Part shown: in pieces, positions 4,928-5,824 of the stretch
Numbering within the stretch: position 1 is the first letter of the stretch
Layout: the number at the start of each line of letters is the position of its first letter
Assembly: GCF_014648095.1 (NCBI RefSeq)
Contig: NZ_BMQL01000106.1
Location: 1-5,824 of the forward strand
Direction of reading: 5' to 3'
DNA from: Deinococcus ruber
GTDB lineage: Bacteria > Deinococcota > Deinococci > Deinococcales > Deinococcaceae
Length of the DNA: 5,824 nucleotides
The notes under the pieces: generated by a model
Told to the model about the DNA's origin: nothing
Database searches by the model: none
The model's input: only the letters and a program-made list of their open reading frames with translations
Made by a program: the position numbers and the translations under genes

Positions 4928-5824
4928 ATGACCGAGCGTATGCAGCCGTTCCCGCTTCCGACCAGTGTCAGCGACGCCGCGCGACGTGCCCTGGATGTGC
5001 CGCAACCGGGGGCAGCCAGCTATCCGGCCCTCGACGATACCGACGGCTGGCTGCAACAGGTCGCCCAAGTGGACGCCTACATCCACGCCCGCTTCGCCGA
5101 TTATCCCCTGCCTGTCACAACCTCCGAAACGGAAATCAATGGCGTTCACACCTACATCCAGCGGTCGAATGAGGTGGCAGACGACGACCGCACCCCGGTC
5201 TATCTCAACATTCACGGCGGTGCCCTGATCTTCGGTGGCGGGGAAGCCTGCCAGGTCATGAACAGCGTTACGGCCCTGACCAACGGCATGATCACTTGGG
5301 GCGTCGATTACCGCATGCCGCCCCTGCATCCTTATCCAGCGGCCCTCGAAGACTGTCTGGCCGTGTACCGGGCGCTGTTGGCGGTGCGCGATCCCGCCGA
5401 CATCTTCGTGGGTGGTGGCTCGGCGGGTGGCAATCTGGCGGCGGCGCTGCTGATCCGCGCGAAACAGGAAGGGCTGCCGATGCCCGCCGCGTTGGTGTTG
5501 CTCTCCCCGGAAGTCGATCTGACCGAATCCGGCGATACCTTCGAGACCCTCAAAGAAGTCAGCAGGCCCACCCTGAGCAGTTTGAAGGACGTGAACCTGC
5601 TGTACGCCAATGGTCATGATCTGGCGGATCCATTGCTCTCGCCGCTGTTCGCCGACGTGTCGGGGTTTCCGCCCACCTTCTTGCAGTCGGGCACCCGTGA
5701 TCTGTTCCTATCGAACACTGTGCGGATGCACCGCAAGCTGCGCGGAGCGGGTGTGGAAGCGGAGTTATACGGATTCCGATTAATTCCTGCACAAAGGCCA
5801 CCAATGGAAGAGGGTCTGACGGGT
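4928..5824 (+). CDS. Alpha/beta hydrolase, hormone-sensitive-lipase family esterase, apparently disrupted at its 3' end
   Basis: The frame is open for 299 codons to the window edge. YLNIHGGALIFGGGE (92-106) is the HSL-family oxyanion motif, with HGGA in place of the usual HGGG. VDYRMPPLHPYPAALED (about 126-142) is the typical segment following it. VGGGSAGGNLAAAL (161-174) is the nucleophile elbow with Ser165, with Gly where GDSAGG has Asp. SGTRDLFLSNTVRMHRKLR (254-272) holds the catalytic acid, Asp258. These enzymes hydrolyse short-chain esters or related small substrates in the cytoplasm; the natural substrate is unknown. The catalytic His should follow within about 30 residues in a segment like 'EGMPHGF', but after AELY (to 5770) the sequence reads GFRLIPAQRPP and no longer resembles the family. 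So the gene is probably interrupted or chimeric from about 5771. The window ends before this can be settled. It is separate from the repair cluster, being 617 bp beyond the SRAP gene. Confidence 0.85.
   Translation, partial: MTERMQPFPLPTSVSDAARRALDVPQPGAASYPALDDTDGWLQQVAQVDAYIHARFADYPLPVTTSETEINGVHTYIQRSNEVADDDRTPVYLNIHGGALIFGGGEACQVMNSVTALTNGMITWGVDYRMPPLHPYPAALEDCLAVYRALLAVRDPADIFVGGGSAGGNLAAALLIRAKQEGLPMPAALVLLSPEVDLTESGDTFETLKEVSRPTLSSLKDVNLLYANGHDLADPLLSPLFADVSGFPPTFLQSGTRDLFLSNTVRMHRKLRGAGVEAELYGFRLIPAQRPPMEEGLTG
5771..5824. mobile_element. Possible left end of an insertion element in the esterase gene
   Basis: At about 5770 the esterase reading stops matching its family, and the DNA changes to a more AT-rich stretch starting near CGGATTCCG (5770-5778, itself a palindrome) and ATTAATTCC. 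This is the pattern expected at the terminal repeat of an insertion sequence. No transposase, second terminal repeat or target duplication is visible because the window ends. A recombination junction or divergent C-terminus is also possible. Confidence 0.25.

Noticed and set aside
4865..5617. 250-codon minus-strand open frame
   Set aside because: It is antisense to the esterase frame that carries the HGGA and GGSAGG motifs and a good ribosome binding site.
1..5824. CRISPR array, tRNA or rRNA genes
   Set aside because: No regularly spaced repeats and no tRNA or rRNA signature sequences were seen on either strand by eye.

Overview
The window is GC-rich, densely coding bacterial DNA, most likely from a Deinococcus or close relative. 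The reasons are inferential: a NucS/EndoMS-type nuclease, -10 boxes of the TAnnnT form lying 5-6 nt before start codons (the leaderless arrangement common in Deinococcus), and the general codon and base usage. Two genes run off the window edges.

Layout. Positions 1-2145 (minus strand) hold the first 715 codons of a superfamily 1 UvrD/Rep-like DNA helicase with all expected motifs and a long proline/threonine-rich tail that continues past the window. Its start lies 37 bp downstream of nucS (2183-2941, minus), a mismatch-type endonuclease with a clamp-binding-like C-terminus. The two probably form an operon read from a promoter at about 2948-2973. A divergent promoter at about 2980-3008 (plus) drives an unrecognised 202-residue protein (3014-3622). 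This is followed by an SRAP/HMCES (YedK-like) abasic-site-crosslinking protein (3708-4310). An inverted repeat (CACAGCA/TGCTGTG, 2971-2999) lies between the two divergent promoters. The core of the window is therefore a small DNA-repair cluster: nuclease and helicase on one side, unknown protein and abasic-site protein on the other.

From 4311 to 4927 (about 600 bp) there is no intact gene. It holds an open frame with a CPHC motif but no proper start (4294-4491), the frameshifted and stop-containing C-terminal remnant of an MFS transporter (about 4464-4741), a short palindrome, and a 10-bp perfect inverted repeat (4798-4849). This looks like eroded, rearranged DNA.

From 4928 to the end there is an alpha/beta hydrolase of the hormone-sensitive-lipase family (plus). 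Its sequence stops looking like an esterase at about 5770, before the catalytic histidine, which suggests disruption there, possibly by an insertion element whose body lies beyond the window.

The most interesting point is the pairing of NucS with an SF1 helicase under a divergent control region, next to an abasic-site repair protein and an uncharacterised protein. Joint action of these proteins is an inference from gene order only.
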